A stretch of DNA of 64,000 nucleotides from an uncultured Veillonella sp. (GCA_900757715.1 CAAEOZ010000090.1:1-64000); one strand, 5' to 3'; counted from the first letter of the stretch, positions 27,653-35,705 are shown. Translations and numbers: made by a program. The notes: generated by a model from the letters alone, not told the origin.

Positions 27653-27964
27653 AAAGACCTATTATGTAGTGTAAATATAGTGGATTTCTCTAATAAAGGA
27701 TACATATTTAATTTGTCATAAACGAATGGTATTTGTCTTCATTAAAACATACGGGGAATGAATATTCAATATGTATACTATGCATATTGAGCAATGTTGA
27801 GAATGATCGTTTCTTTGCTATTGATATTGGTTGGATACATTAAGTTTTAAAGGAGAATGTAATAGACATGCCGTTGAAACAAAAATAAGTGAGACTTATA
27901 ATTGTAATATATTAAGTAACTATATTTATTATTTAGTGTGTAAGGTGTATTAGGGAGATTAAAA
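27653..27964. other. Divergent intergenic region, permease/exported protein
   Basis: The gap holds the permease promoter region and, on the plus strand, an imperfect dyad CAATATG...CATATTG around TATACT (27767-27789). A six-codon frame (MPLKQK) follows AAAGGAG at 27869 and is too short to call. Confidence 0.4.
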
Positions 27965-28696
27965 ATGAAAGAAAAATTGAAGTTATTTGTTTGTATGTGT
28001 TTTAGTATTGTGTGCTTAGTTTCTGCATTAACTATTGAAGCAGCTCAAGTGCCATTAGATAGTGTTATCCGTACATCTCAAAAGGTTGCAGGCGATTGGT
28101 ATGATGCTAGTGGTAATAAGGTATTGAGTATTTCCAATGGGTATATTAATGGCTGTCGTATTGTTGATGGTGCTGATTTTGTTGGTGGCTATCCTGGTGC
28201 AGGCGTTTTTATTATTCAAGAGGCTCAAGGTAGAAAAGCTATTCATTTACAATGGTTAGGTAATGGTGATCATAAAACCTTAATCATGAATAAAAAAGAA
28301 CAACTAACCAATAAGCTACAAAAAGAGCATTATGAATCTGTTAATGGAGTTTATTTGGGGATGAATCAACAAGCAGTTATTGATTTACTAGGTACGCCAA
28401 GCTCCAGTGAAAAGATGTATAGTCGTGAAACATTAAAATATTCGAATTTAGGACTTAAAGTAGTGACTGAGCATTATATGGTTACAGTTATTACTCTTAC
28501 TGGTAAAAATGCTCATTTTGCAAAATCTGGATTGAGTATTGATTCATCAATGCTAGATTATTACAACTTCTATCAATTTAATAGAATGCCTTCGGAGCTT
28601 TCAAAAGATAAATACCAAGGACCATTCTCCATTGGTCATGGTGAATATATATTCTTTGATGGTAACGAGGTTTCTCTCACTATGTATAATACTTAG
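27965..28696 (+). CDS. Exported protein with BamE/SmpA-like motif
   Basis: This is a 243-residue protein with a signal peptide (MKEKLKLFVCMCFSIVCLVS, cleavage near IEAAQ). Residues ~30-110 are a beta-rich unknown part (VAGDWYDASGNKVLSISNG). Residues ~125-150 read GVYLGMNQQAVIDLLGTPSS, the turn typical of SmpA/OmlA (BamE)-like small outer-membrane assembly proteins. There is no lipobox, so it is probably a soluble periplasmic protein. GGGAG precedes the ATG. Function unassigned. Confidence 0.65.
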   Translation: MKEKLKLFVCMCFSIVCLVSALTIEAAQVPLDSVIRTSQKVAGDWYDASGNKVLSISNGYINGCRIVDGADFVGGYPGAGVFIIQEAQGRKAIHLQWLGNGDHKTLIMNKKEQLTNKLQKEHYESVNGVYLGMNQQAVIDLLGTPSSSEKMYSRETLKYSNLGLKVVTEHYMVTVITLTGKNAHFAKSGLSIDSSMLDYYNFYQFNRMPSELSKDKYQGPFSIGHGEYIFFDGNEVSLTMYNT

Positions 28697-28820
28697 TATG
28701 GCTAGAATAATTTGTCATTTAGATTATACTGTATCAGAGTAGTATGGATTATTGCTTGGGTTTCAAAGGTTAGATGTTTATTTAGTAAGATATTTAATTT
28801 ATATAAAGGAATATCAGAAT

Positions 28821-29675
28821 ATGGGATATATTGAGTTTATATTAATGTACATAACAGATATATCAAGATCTTTTAAAGAGGTAATAAACTTTATAGGAAG
28901 TCTTTCTGCATCTGTTATTACGATTTATTTAGGATATTTAACGCTAAGAAAGTCAGTGAGATTTATTGGATATACTTCTTATAATAGTGTGTGGAATGGT
29001 AGTAGTTATGGTATTACTCTTTTTAATAATAGTTTGACTGCAGTGTGTATTAATGAAATTTTATTGGTATTCGATTCAAATAAATATTTACCAATACTAT
29101 TAAGAAACTTCAATGAACCACTTACAATTGAGCCTCGCCGTATTATAGAGGTCAAGTCTAATCCTATTAGTAAATATATTAATATAAATGATGATAAGTT
29201 AAGTGTTAAAGGCGTTATTATTAAATATGCTACTGGAGAATATGTATTTTGTAATTTTAGATATAATGGTATATTTCAATGGGTAAGAAATAAATTAAAC
29301 TGTCATATATGGATAAATAAAAAACAAAATAGATATGTATGGTTAAATAAAAAACTGCATAGATGTACATGGATAAATAAAATAGTGAAAGACTTTAATG
29401 AGATTCAAAGTATTCGTAAGACCTTTGGTGATACAGTTATTGGTTGTGCTGTTAAATATATTGTTAATATTACCTATAATGATACTAATACAAGTGAGCG
29501 TATTTATATATTACGAAATGGTACATTAAGTCAATCGATTAGCAATAGTAATATAAGTATTGGATGTATAGATAGTCAATATCTAAATAGTGATAAACAA
29601 TTATACGATTTTTTAAAAACTATGTTTACGTCAAATGAAAATATTTGTATATCTATTGATGATATGGATAAATAA
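28821..29675 (+). CDS. Membrane-anchored protein of unknown function with W-x-N-K-K repeats
   Basis: This is a 284-residue protein. An N-terminal hydrophobic helix (INFIGSLSASVITIYLGYL, ~residues 20-40) is followed by a soluble domain. Residues ~160-190 carry three tandem 10-11-residue units (IWINKKQNRY, VWLNKKLHRC, TWINKIVKDF), visible as a 32-33-base DNA repeat at 29301-29385. The rest has no match that I recognise. It is strongly A+T-rich with many AAT/ATA codons, like other accessory genes here. AAAGGAATATCAGA places this ATG; a longer upstream frame has no ribosome site. Confidence 0.55.
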   Translation: MGYIEFILMYITDISRSFKEVINFIGSLSASVITIYLGYLTLRKSVRFIGYTSYNSVWNGSSYGITLFNNSLTAVCINEILLVFDSNKYLPILLRNFNEPLTIEPRRIIEVKSNPISKYININDDKLSVKGVIIKYATGEYVFCNFRYNGIFQWVRNKLNCHIWINKKQNRYVWLNKKLHRCTWINKIVKDFNEIQSIRKTFGDTVIGCAVKYIVNITYNDTNTSERIYILRNGTLSQSISNSNISIGCIDSQYLNSDKQLYDFLKTMFTSNENICISIDDMDK

Positions 29676-29759
29676 TTTGAATATCTATTTTTAGATATGT
29701 AGATTAAATTTATTTAAATACTTTATGTGACTATTTATAGTCTTAAGTCTTATTTGCAG

Positions 29760-29804
29760 GCACGTTCTCACGAGTGTAGTATACTTATACTAATGAGAAC
29801 GTGC
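29760..29804. repeat. Hairpin upstream of exported paralogue 1
   Basis: GCACGTTCTCA pairs with TGAGAACGTGC. The loop contains TAGTATACTTATACTAA, nearly identical to the loop of the hairpin at 33471 upstream of paralogue 2, although the stems differ in sequence. It ends 25 bases before the start codon. Confidence 0.7.
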
Positions 29805-29828
29805 TTATTGTTGTTTGAGAGGTGTTAT

Positions 29829-31052
29829 ATGAAATTAAAAAGTATATTGTTGGGATTGGCTGTAGCGCTAGCTTTTACCATGCCTATTTATGCGGCGCAG
29901 TATACTGTTCCTGAAGGGCAACCACCTGTGCCAGGGGCTGATGCAAGTATTCCAGATAATGCGTATCAGAACTATCGTTATGGTGATATTCGTAAAGCGC
30001 CTAATTTTGAAATACAAGAGGTACTTAAGCTTAGATATAAAGAGATAGATGAGCTTGTTCGTAATCGCAAGATAAGTGTAGAAGATGCAGAAGCACTTAA
30101 GAAAGTAAATGTTAAGTATATGGATTTGACTTCTCATGATTCTACGGTCATACTACTACATGAAGATGGCTTTAATGCTAAGATGACGGCACCTATTAGA
30201 GCTGTAACTGGGATATTTACTCCTTTAAAGTCTGATGGTATTACGTCTTTTGCTGTAGACCGTTATGCACTTGCATCGCTTTCAGGTACTATAGTAACAA
30301 CTGAGGACAACTATAATGAAAATAGCGAATTGCGTAAAGGTATGTTTATTTATCCTGGTTTTAAATCGGCCTATTGGAGCATAAGTGATGAATCAGTAAG
30401 AAATGATAGTCCTATGATTTTAGCTTATGTTACATTTGATAGTGATTCTAATCGACATTATATTGTTGGATTAAGTAAATTTCACCAACCAAATGTAAAG
30501 GAACTAGAAACAGAAATGGCTAATGTCGTGATTCCCTCTATCCAGCTGTTAGATGAATTAGCACGTATTAGTAATCTTGTTAAATGGGATAATATTACGT
30601 ATCGCTTGCCTAAAGGGATGATGTTGAAAGCGGAAGAAAAGGTTGATTCTGAGTATAGTAGGCGAGTATATTATGGTCAAGGGTTAGAGTTAGTTATTGA
30701 TAGAGGTCCTATTGTACATGATGATAGTGCAATGAGTGGATACTTTAATCGTATTTTTGCGGATTACCTCTATGGTTCTTCATCACCTTTATTACGAGAT
30801 ATACCAATTCAATCGGCCATAGTCTGGAATAACGGTGTACCTACATATCTTATGGATCAACATAATCCAGGTAAACAATCACATATATTCCAATTAATAC
30901 AAGACAATCAGTATGAATATGATATGCATCTTACCTATGAGGATGGAAAGGCAAAATATAATCATATTGAACTACGCAATATAATGGAATATTTAGATTT
31001 TAAAAATGCTAAAGAGTTAAGAAGAAAAGCAGAAATAAAGACAAAGAAATAA
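29829..31052 (+). CDS. Exported protein, paralogue 1 of a three-member family
   Basis: This is a 407-residue secreted or periplasmic protein. The signal peptide MKLKSILLGLAVALAFTMPI ends at IYAAQ. The mature N-terminus has GQPPVPGADASIPDNAYQNYR, shared with the product at 33547 and partly with that at 36448. Near the C-terminus AIVWNNGVP and LRNIMEYLDFKNAKELR are also shared. I know no domain for it. Length is close to the paralogues (419 and 444). The start was chosen for GAGAGGTGTT and the signal peptide; an upstream frame of 34 codons has neither. Confidence 0.7.
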   Translation: MKLKSILLGLAVALAFTMPIYAAQYTVPEGQPPVPGADASIPDNAYQNYRYGDIRKAPNFEIQEVLKLRYKEIDELVRNRKISVEDAEALKKVNVKYMDLTSHDSTVILLHEDGFNAKMTAPIRAVTGIFTPLKSDGITSFAVDRYALASLSGTIVTTEDNYNENSELRKGMFIYPGFKSAYWSISDESVRNDSPMILAYVTFDSDSNRHYIVGLSKFHQPNVKELETEMANVVIPSIQLLDELARISNLVKWDNITYRLPKGMMLKAEEKVDSEYSRRVYYGQGLELVIDRGPIVHDDSAMSGYFNRIFADYLYGSSSPLLRDIPIQSAIVWNNGVPTYLMDQHNPGKQSHIFQLIQDNQYEYDMHLTYEDGKAKYNHIELRNIMEYLDFKNAKELRRKAEIKTKK

Positions 31053-31068
31053 GCAAAAGAAATACATA

Positions 31069-31096
31069 AAAGGCCGTACCTTTTGGTACGGTCTTT
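31069..31096 (+). terminator. Terminator after exported paralogue 1
   Basis: AAAGGCCGTACC pairs with GGTACGGTCTTT around TTTT. Confidence 0.75.
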
Positions 31097-31134
31097 GCTA
31101 CATTTATCTATATATTCCTATTATTCGTTCCTTA

Positions 31135-31163
31135 TTGTATCGTATATTAGTTCGTTCTATAAT
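31135..31163 (+). promoter_or_regulatory. Promoter of type I toxin copy 1
   Basis: TTGTAT, 17 bases, TATAAT. The same promoter recurs at copy 3 (35360-35388). Confidence 0.8.
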
Positions 31164-31171
31164 AGACTTAG

Positions 31172-31425
31172 GATAGTTAGATGAGGTTGGGCCTCTCTTC
31201 GTCATCGAAGGGAGGGATAAGCCTATGAGTGATTATGAAATAATCATGCTCTTATTACAGGTAATAACGGTTGTTATTGCCTTTGGGGCATTAATAGCGC
31301 TTATTTGTCTCACAAAAGACAAATAGCCCTCCGTTGCCTAGTGTAACTAGATAACTGAAAGGCCATTTCCTAATCTTTTTTTTCAATTTCGAGATGCGCC
31401 TGACGTTTCGACTCGTCTGACTATC
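31172..31425. repeat. Inverted terminal repeats of toxin-antitoxin cassette 1
   Basis: GATAGTTAGATGAG (31172-31185) and CTCGTCTGACTATC (31412-31425) are complementary with two G-T pairs. In RNA the U-G pairs keep a 14-bp end-to-end stem. Cassette 3 has the perfect version. Confidence 0.8.
31225..31326 (+). CDS. Type I toxin, holin-like hydrophobic peptide, copy 1
   Basis: This 33-residue peptide starts MSDYEIIMLLLQVITVVIAF and ends GALIALICLTKDK: one membrane helix and a short charged tail. It fits the 'putative holin-like toxin' family of Firmicutes (with the FGALIALI pattern), small peptides that depolarise the membrane when their antisense RNA is absent. GGGAGGG lies 7 bases before the ATG. 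The mRNA has a 5' segment able to pair with its 3' end. A consensus promoter on the opposite strand drives an overlapping RNA. Toxicity is inferred from family resemblance and locus layout. Confidence 0.78.
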   Translation: MSDYEIIMLLLQVITVVIAFGALIALICLTKDK

Positions 31426-31426
31426 T
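31302..31426 (-). ncRNA. Predicted antisense antitoxin RNA, copy 1
   Basis: On the minus strand TTGACG (31461-31456), 17 bases and TATAAT (31438-31433) form a near-consensus promoter. The RNA would begin near 31426 with GATAGTCAGACGAGTC and run into the toxin 3' end. A 9-bp hairpin TATTTGTCT/AGACAAATA (31302-31325) spans the toxin stop codon and may mark its end, though no U-run follows. The 3' end given is an estimate. Confidence 0.7.
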
Positions 31427-31511
31427 TCTTATATTATAGTAAGGTTATTATATATCGTCAAATTATGATGAACACGTGTATGGCATACAGTTTGATGAGG
31501 GTATTGTAAAA

Positions 31512-31550
31512 TGAGAAAACTCCTATTGGCTTTCACCGATAGGAGTTTTT
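31512..31550. terminator. Bidirectional terminator, symporter 3' end
   Basis: AAAACTCCTAT pairs with ATAGGAGTTTT, with T-rich tails both ways. Confidence 0.8.
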
Positions 31551-31617
31551 GGTTTTATAATTGTAATTTTATAGTACTTTTAGGCCTATTATTAAGTCAC
31601 AGATTATAACAAACTAA

Positions 31618-33036
31618 TTATATTTCTTTTACATCATCAGGTATAGCCGGAGGAGCGGGTGGTTTACCCATAGATCTTTCAATGAACACCACAGCCACAA
31701 AGACGATGAGGCTGACGATGGAACCAAAGATGATGGACATGATGCCATATGGATTGCCAACAAATTCCCAGTACACGCCTGCGATGGAGCCGAGTACGAT
31801 GGACCAAATGCCAGCGCCAGCTGTTGCATTTTTCCAAGTGAGGCCAAGTAGGAATGCAGCGAATGGGCCAGCGGATCTCATTGTGAAAGCAAATACGAGC
31901 ATCGGAATGATGGCTTTGCTTACGAGGGAGATGATGATGGCGATGATGCCGAGGAATAGCACGCACAGACGGCTGTAATTTGTGAGCTGAGCGTCAGTGA
32001 GGCTTTTACCAAAATGATGTTCCACAATATCCTTGGTAAATACTGTTGCGGCACCTAAGAGGTCGCCTGCGCCTGATGAAAGCGTAGCCGACACGACCGC
32101 AGCCATAACGAAGCCTGCCATTACAGGAGGCATGAGGTTAAGCGCTACCGTTGCCACCGCATTGTTCGCTTCGATGTTCGGGAATTCAGCCAATGCTACG
32201 AGGCCTAAAACCGCAGGAACAAAGGCGAATAGAGCCATGATAATACCACAAATGATAGAACCGAGAACGGCCGTTCTCTCATCCTTCGCTGCAAAGTACC
32301 GTTGTACGGATTCTTGGCCGGTGGAGAAGGTCATGAAGTACATAATGATGAGGCCGATGATGGTTTTCCAACCAACCTTCGTAAATCCTAATTGTTCAGG
32401 CGGCAATTTCGCCACTACCGATTCCCAGCCGCCCACATTGTGCAATACGAATGGCACCGCGAGGGAGAAGCCCCCAACGAGGACGAAGAAATGGATAACG
32501 TCCGTCATCGTAACGCTCCACATACCGCCGGACATGGTATAAATTACGAGTACCGCGCCGCAGATGAGGATGGCGAGCTCTGTTGAAAGCCCTGTGAGAA
32601 CGCTAATAATAGTTGCAGTTGCTGTAATCTGTACGCCTGCTAGTGTGATTGTTGCCAGCATGGACAGAATGGAAGTAATGAGATGGCTAGATGCGCCGAA
32701 ACGACGGCCGATGATCTCTGGCACTGTTGTTGCCATGGCACGCCGTAAGAGCGGTGCAATGAAAGCAACGAGGATAACACCAATCCCTGCAGATACTACG
32801 TACCAACCTGCAGATAAACCCCAAGAACCATACGCTTTCGCTGCTACACCTACGGTGCTCCCACCACCGATTTCTGTAGCTGCTAATGTGCCTGCCGTCA
32901 TAAGAACCCCAATACGACGACCTGCGAGTAGATAGTCAGTACTATCTTTTACACGAATATGACAATACACGCCGACTAATAAATTCAGTAATAAATAGGC
33001 GCAAACAATAATCCAAATAATAGTCAGAGAATCCAT
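31618..33036 (-). CDS. Sodium:solute symporter family (SSS) transporter
   Basis: This is a 472-residue protein with ~12-13 membrane spans. The N-terminal DSTDYLLAGRRIGVLMTAGTLAATEIGGGSTVG is diagnostic of the SSS/PutP family, including the sodium-site helix. MSGGMWSVTMTDVIHFFVLV and the VSATLSSGAGDLLGAATVFTKDIV segment (with the SS pair of the Na site) follow. Substrates range from proline to pantothenate and carboxylates; none is indicated here. GGAGGT precedes the start. It is transcribed alone on the minus strand between toxin-antitoxin cassettes 1 and 2. Confidence 0.88.
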   Translation of the reverse strand: MDSLTIIWIIVCAYLLLNLLVGVYCHIRVKDSTDYLLAGRRIGVLMTAGTLAATEIGGGSTVGVAAKAYGSWGLSAGWYVVSAGIGVILVAFIAPLLRRAMATTVPEIIGRRFGASSHLITSILSMLATITLAGVQITATATIISVLTGLSTELAILICGAVLVIYTMSGGMWSVTMTDVIHFFVLVGGFSLAVPFVLHNVGGWESVVAKLPPEQLGFTKVGWKTIIGLIIMYFMTFSTGQESVQRYFAAKDERTAVLGSIICGIIMALFAFVPAVLGLVALAEFPNIEANNAVATVALNLMPPVMAGFVMAAVVSATLSSGAGDLLGAATVFTKDIVEHHFGKSLTDAQLTNYSRLCVLFLGIIAIIISLVSKAIIPMLVFAFTMRSAGPFAAFLLGLTWKNATAGAGIWSIVLGSIAGVYWEFVGNPYGIMSIIFGSIVSLIVFVAVVFIERSMGKPPAPPAIPDDVKEI

Positions 33037-33197
33037 ATGACACCTCCAAAAATTTACACTATCTAGAGATTCATACTAAATCACCCTTACTACTTGCGGT
33101 GCATATATCAAGTATAGTTTAATTATCCATAAAAACTGGGGAAAATACAAAGAGGAGTTTTATTGCTTGTTGGAGAATATATATACATTGGGAATAA

Positions 33198-33223
33198 AAA
33201 AGCCCGTTATTAACGGGATTTTT
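33198..33223 (+). terminator. Terminator-like hairpin at cassette 2 junction
   Basis: CCCGTTA pairs with TAACGGG and is followed by ATTTTT. It replaces the promoter and 5' half of the toxin gene seen in copies 1 and 3. Confidence 0.65.
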
Positions 33224-33265
33224 GGGGCATTAATAGCACTTATTTGTCTCATAAAAGACAAATAG
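33218..33265 (+). pseudogene. Remnant of type I toxin, copy 2
   Basis: Homology to copy 1 starts abruptly at TTTGGGGCATTA and covers the C-terminal GALIALICLIKDK plus stop. The promoter, ribosome site, start codon and first ~18 residues are gone. A TTG at 33188 after TTGGAGAAT could give a 25-residue chimera, but that is unsupported. Confidence 0.75.
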
Positions 33266-33363
33266 CCCTTCGTTATCTTAGATGATTCGATAACTGAAAG
33301 GCCATTTCTCAAGATTTTCTGTTTTTAGAGATGCGCCTGACGTTACGACTCGTCTGACTATCT
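33242..33363 (-). ncRNA. Orphan antisense antitoxin RNA, copy 2
   Basis: TTGACG (33398-33393), 17 bases, TATAAT (33375-33370) and the GATAGTCAGACGAG start (33362-33349) are all intact. The RNA body is ~85% identical by eye to that of copy 1, including GTTATC/GATAAC and TATTTGTCT/AGACAAATA hairpins. The cognate toxin is deleted, so this RNA may still act in trans on copy 1. Confidence 0.65.
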
Positions 33364-33470
33364 ACCTATATTATAGGGATAAAGATTTATATCGTCAAAT
33401 TGAGATGAACCTCATATATTAAATAGAAACAAACCTCATGCATAGTGAAATATAAAGTTATAAATAATAG

Positions 33471-33515
33471 GCACAATCTTATTTGCATAGTATACTTATG
33501 CTAATAAGATTGTGC
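33471..33515. repeat. Hairpin upstream of exported paralogue 2
   Basis: GCACAATCTTAT pairs with ATAAGATTGTGC. The loop contains CATAGTATACTTATGCTA, matching the loop at 29771-29793. It ends 32 bases before the start codon. Confidence 0.7.
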
Positions 33516-33546
33516 TTATTTATGTTGTAAATTTAGAGAGGGTTTT

Positions 33547-34806
33547 ATGTTACGTAAAAGTTTCCTACTGATGACAGCGATAGCTGCTTTCACCATGAAT
33601 GCAAGCGCTGTGCAGATCGAAGTGCCAAAAGGGCAACCACCTGTGCCTGGAGCGGATGCAAGTATTCCTGCTAATGCGTATGAGAATTATCGTCATGTTA
33701 ATGAGGTAGCGGAGAAAAAAGCAGAGTCATATAGTCAATTTGTAAAATCAAAACCTACAAATCCTCCATCTGCCTTTGATAAGCTGAATTTGGAACACCC
33801 TGGTTTTGCTAAGGCTTTGGAGCTTGCAGATTATTCGCAGTCTACAGTGGTATTGATTCATGAAGGAAATAAAAATATCAGGCTATCTGTACCAAATGTC
33901 AGCTTTCGCGGTGATGTTGTAGAGTCTCCATCTGGAAAAGAAGGTCCTTTTTTTGCTATTAGAAGCTTAAGTACATTTTTGGTAGTAGGCCCGCCTCATG
34001 GTAAAGCACTTGATGCATATTCTGAAAGTAAAGGAAAATATATGTATCCAGAATTAAGGAATGCATCTTGGAAGTTTATGTCGAACAGTGCTCGTGTGAT
34101 GTATACGGAATTCACACCGAATGATACAAAAACTGCCTATGGCATTACCTATGGTGGTTGGGTAAATACGGAAGATCCGTACCAAGATCAAGCACCTGAA
34201 GTGGTAATGAGTAATTATATCATTCCGTCCATAGAATCCTTAGCTGGATTAGATAACTATAGTCAGATTGAGCATTGGGACAATTTTAACTATCGTATTC
34301 CTAAGACGGCTAAGCTTGTGAGTGTATCTGTAGAAAATGAGATACATGAGGTGAGAACCTATGAGGATACAGGGGTTAAAATACGGGTAATACGTAGCGC
34401 AATCAGGAGTAAAGAGACAGATAACACGCTGATTAAGGTTCCAATAATATATTATTTACATAAATATAATGATTTGGAGACACCTACACAGTACGCCGTA
34501 GTGTGGAATAACGGAATTCCTGGTTCTTTAGTTGATGACTATAAACCCAATCGTGAATCCTATCTTCGTCATGTTATGAAAGATTCTGTATACTATTACA
34601 GTTATCGCATTAATTATGATGAAAGTAAAACGTCTTATACACATAAACAGCTAAGAGATATGATTGAATATGTGGGATTTGATGATGCGGCAAGATTACG
34701 AAAAGAGCCACAATGCCGAGAGAAAGGGTCATATAAGGAGAGACTCGAAAATAGCCCAGTATTTATCCCTTGGTATATGGAATGGGTTAAACTGTTGACT
34801 CAATAG
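33547..34806 (+). CDS. Exported protein, paralogue 2 of a three-member family
   Basis: This is a 419-residue protein. The signal peptide MLRKSFLLMTAIAAFTMNAS ends at ASAVQ. It shares GQPPVPGADASIPANAYENYR with paralogue 1, and YAVVWNNGIPGSL and LRDMIEYVGFDDAARLR with all three members. The C-terminus has an extra ~30 residues after that motif. No known domain was recognised. Its own 5' hairpin resembles that of paralogue 1. A small membrane protein gene follows 48 bases downstream and may be co-transcribed. Confidence 0.7.
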   Translation: MLRKSFLLMTAIAAFTMNASAVQIEVPKGQPPVPGADASIPANAYENYRHVNEVAEKKAESYSQFVKSKPTNPPSAFDKLNLEHPGFAKALELADYSQSTVVLIHEGNKNIRLSVPNVSFRGDVVESPSGKEGPFFAIRSLSTFLVVGPPHGKALDAYSESKGKYMYPELRNASWKFMSNSARVMYTEFTPNDTKTAYGITYGGWVNTEDPYQDQAPEVVMSNYIIPSIESLAGLDNYSQIEHWDNFNYRIPKTAKLVSVSVENEIHEVRTYEDTGVKIRVIRSAIRSKETDNTLIKVPIIYYLHKYNDLETPTQYAVVWNNGIPGSLVDDYKPNRESYLRHVMKDSVYYYSYRINYDESKTSYTHKQLRDMIEYVGFDDAARLRKEPQCREKGSYKERLENSPVFIPWYMEWVKLLTQ

Positions 34807-34854
34807 AAAATTTTGCTTTTTTAAGCTTGTATAATATTAGATAGGAGAGAGCCA

Positions 34855-35256
34855 ATGAGTAAACTCAAATACATCAAAATTATATTAGTGCTTTTGCTTA
34901 AGGCTTATCTCATTTATCTATGGGTCAACTTCGTAGGGGCGTTTACTCATCTACTCTATTATATTTATATATTGAAAGTTTTTTCATTGGAGGATTTCGG
35001 ATTATTTCTATTCTTTCTCTTTGGTAATATATGTTGTATTCTGTGGCTTGTTTTATGGTGTAAGCGATTACCGCCGGCTTTTAATAAGCCCAAAATATAT
35101 TATGAAATTAAAGACTGGATTCGATCTAAGAAAGAAGAAGCACCTATCTATAAAGTTTTATTTGGCAGTTTATTGCTTTTGCTAAAGCTATGTCTTGTAG
35201 TGTATATCTTAATTACAGCTTTCATGATTTTAAGCATTCCAGTAATATACCTTTGA
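34855..35256 (+). CDS. Small polytopic membrane protein, unknown
   Basis: This is a 133-residue protein with about four hydrophobic segments: IILVLLLKAYLIYLWVNFV, a short one near LLYYIYIL, GLFLFFLFGNICCILWLVLW and the C-terminal LLLLLKLCLVVYILITAFM. The only sizeable soluble loop is basic (RSKKEEAPIYK). ATAGGAGAGAG precedes the ATG. It sits just after exported paralogue 2 and ahead of a terminator, so it may belong to that transcript. No family recognised. Confidence 0.6.
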   Translation: MSKLKYIKIILVLLLKAYLIYLWVNFVGAFTHLLYYIYILKVFSLEDFGLFLFFLFGNICCILWLVLWCKRLPPAFNKPKIYYEIKDWIRSKKEEAPIYKVLFGSLLLLLKLCLVVYILITAFMILSIPVIYL

Positions 35257-35283
35257 ACTTCTATCAAATGTTAAATAGACTAA

Positions 35284-35324
35284 AAAGCCGAGCTACTATG
35301 TTGATTAAGTAGCTCGGCTTTTAT
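35284..35324 (+). terminator. Terminator after small membrane protein
   Basis: AAAGCCGAGCTACT pairs with AGTAGCTCGGCTTTT (with one shift) and runs into TTTATTA. Confidence 0.85.
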
Positions 35325-35359
35325 TAGTTTATTCATATATTTATATAATATGGTTTTTA

Positions 35360-35388
35360 TTGTATCGTATATTAGTTTGCTCTATAAT
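35360..35388 (+). promoter_or_regulatory. Promoter of type I toxin copy 3
   Basis: TTGTAT, 17 bases, TATAAT, nearly identical to the copy 1 promoter including the spacer. Confidence 0.8.
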
Positions 35389-35396
35389 AGACTTAG

Positions 35397-35646
35397 GATA
35401 GTCAGACGAGGTTGGGCTTCTCTTCGTTTTTGAAGGGAGGGGTGCTTATGAGTGGGTATAAAATTATTATGGTTATCCTTGGGATTTTATCAGTCATGAT
35501 ATCCTTTGGAGCACTTGTGGCGCTTATTTGTCTAGAAATAGCAAAATGGCCCTTCGTTTCTTCGGAAATTAGATAAAACGAAAAGGCCATTTCTACATAT
35601 TATTAGTTTGTGAGATGAGCCTGACGTCACTACTCGTCTGACTATC
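35397..35646. repeat. Perfect 14-bp inverted terminal repeats of cassette 3
   Basis: GATAGTCAGACGAG (35397-35410) and CTCGTCTGACTATC (35633-35646) are exact reverse complements. Each lies 7-10 bases after a -10 box, so toxin mRNA and antisense RNA start with the same 14 bases. Confidence 0.85.
35448..35576 (+). CDS. Type I toxin, holin-like hydrophobic peptide, copy 3 (extended)
   Basis: This 42-residue peptide (MSGYKIIMVILGILSVMISF GALVALICL... in parts) aligns with copy 1 through the membrane helix. In copy 1 the charged KDK tail and stop follow; here changes in that segment remove the stop and add IAKWPFVSSEIR. The same changes destroy the right arm of the hairpin over the stop codon. GGGAGGGG precedes the start. 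Promoter and antisense promoter are intact, so the locus looks functional in outline, but activity of the altered toxin is uncertain. Confidence 0.7.
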   Translation: MSGYKIIMVILGILSVMISFGALVALICLEIAKWPFVSSEIR

Positions 35647-35647
35647 T
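35530..35647 (-). ncRNA. Predicted antisense antitoxin RNA, copy 3
   Basis: The promoter TTGACG (35682-35677), 17 bases, TATAAT (35659-35654) is followed by GATAGTCAGACGAGTAGTGACGTCAGG. The RNA overlaps the toxin 3' end; its own end is not defined by a visible terminator. Confidence 0.65.
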
Positions 35648-35705
35648 ACCTATATTATAGGGGTAAAGATTTATATCGTCAAATTGAGATAAACTGGAGG
35701 TCCTT

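Noticed and set aside
33188..33265. 25-residue chimeric toxin from a TTG at cassette 2
   Set aside because: It runs through a terminator hairpin, lacks most of the membrane helix and has no promoter that I can identify.
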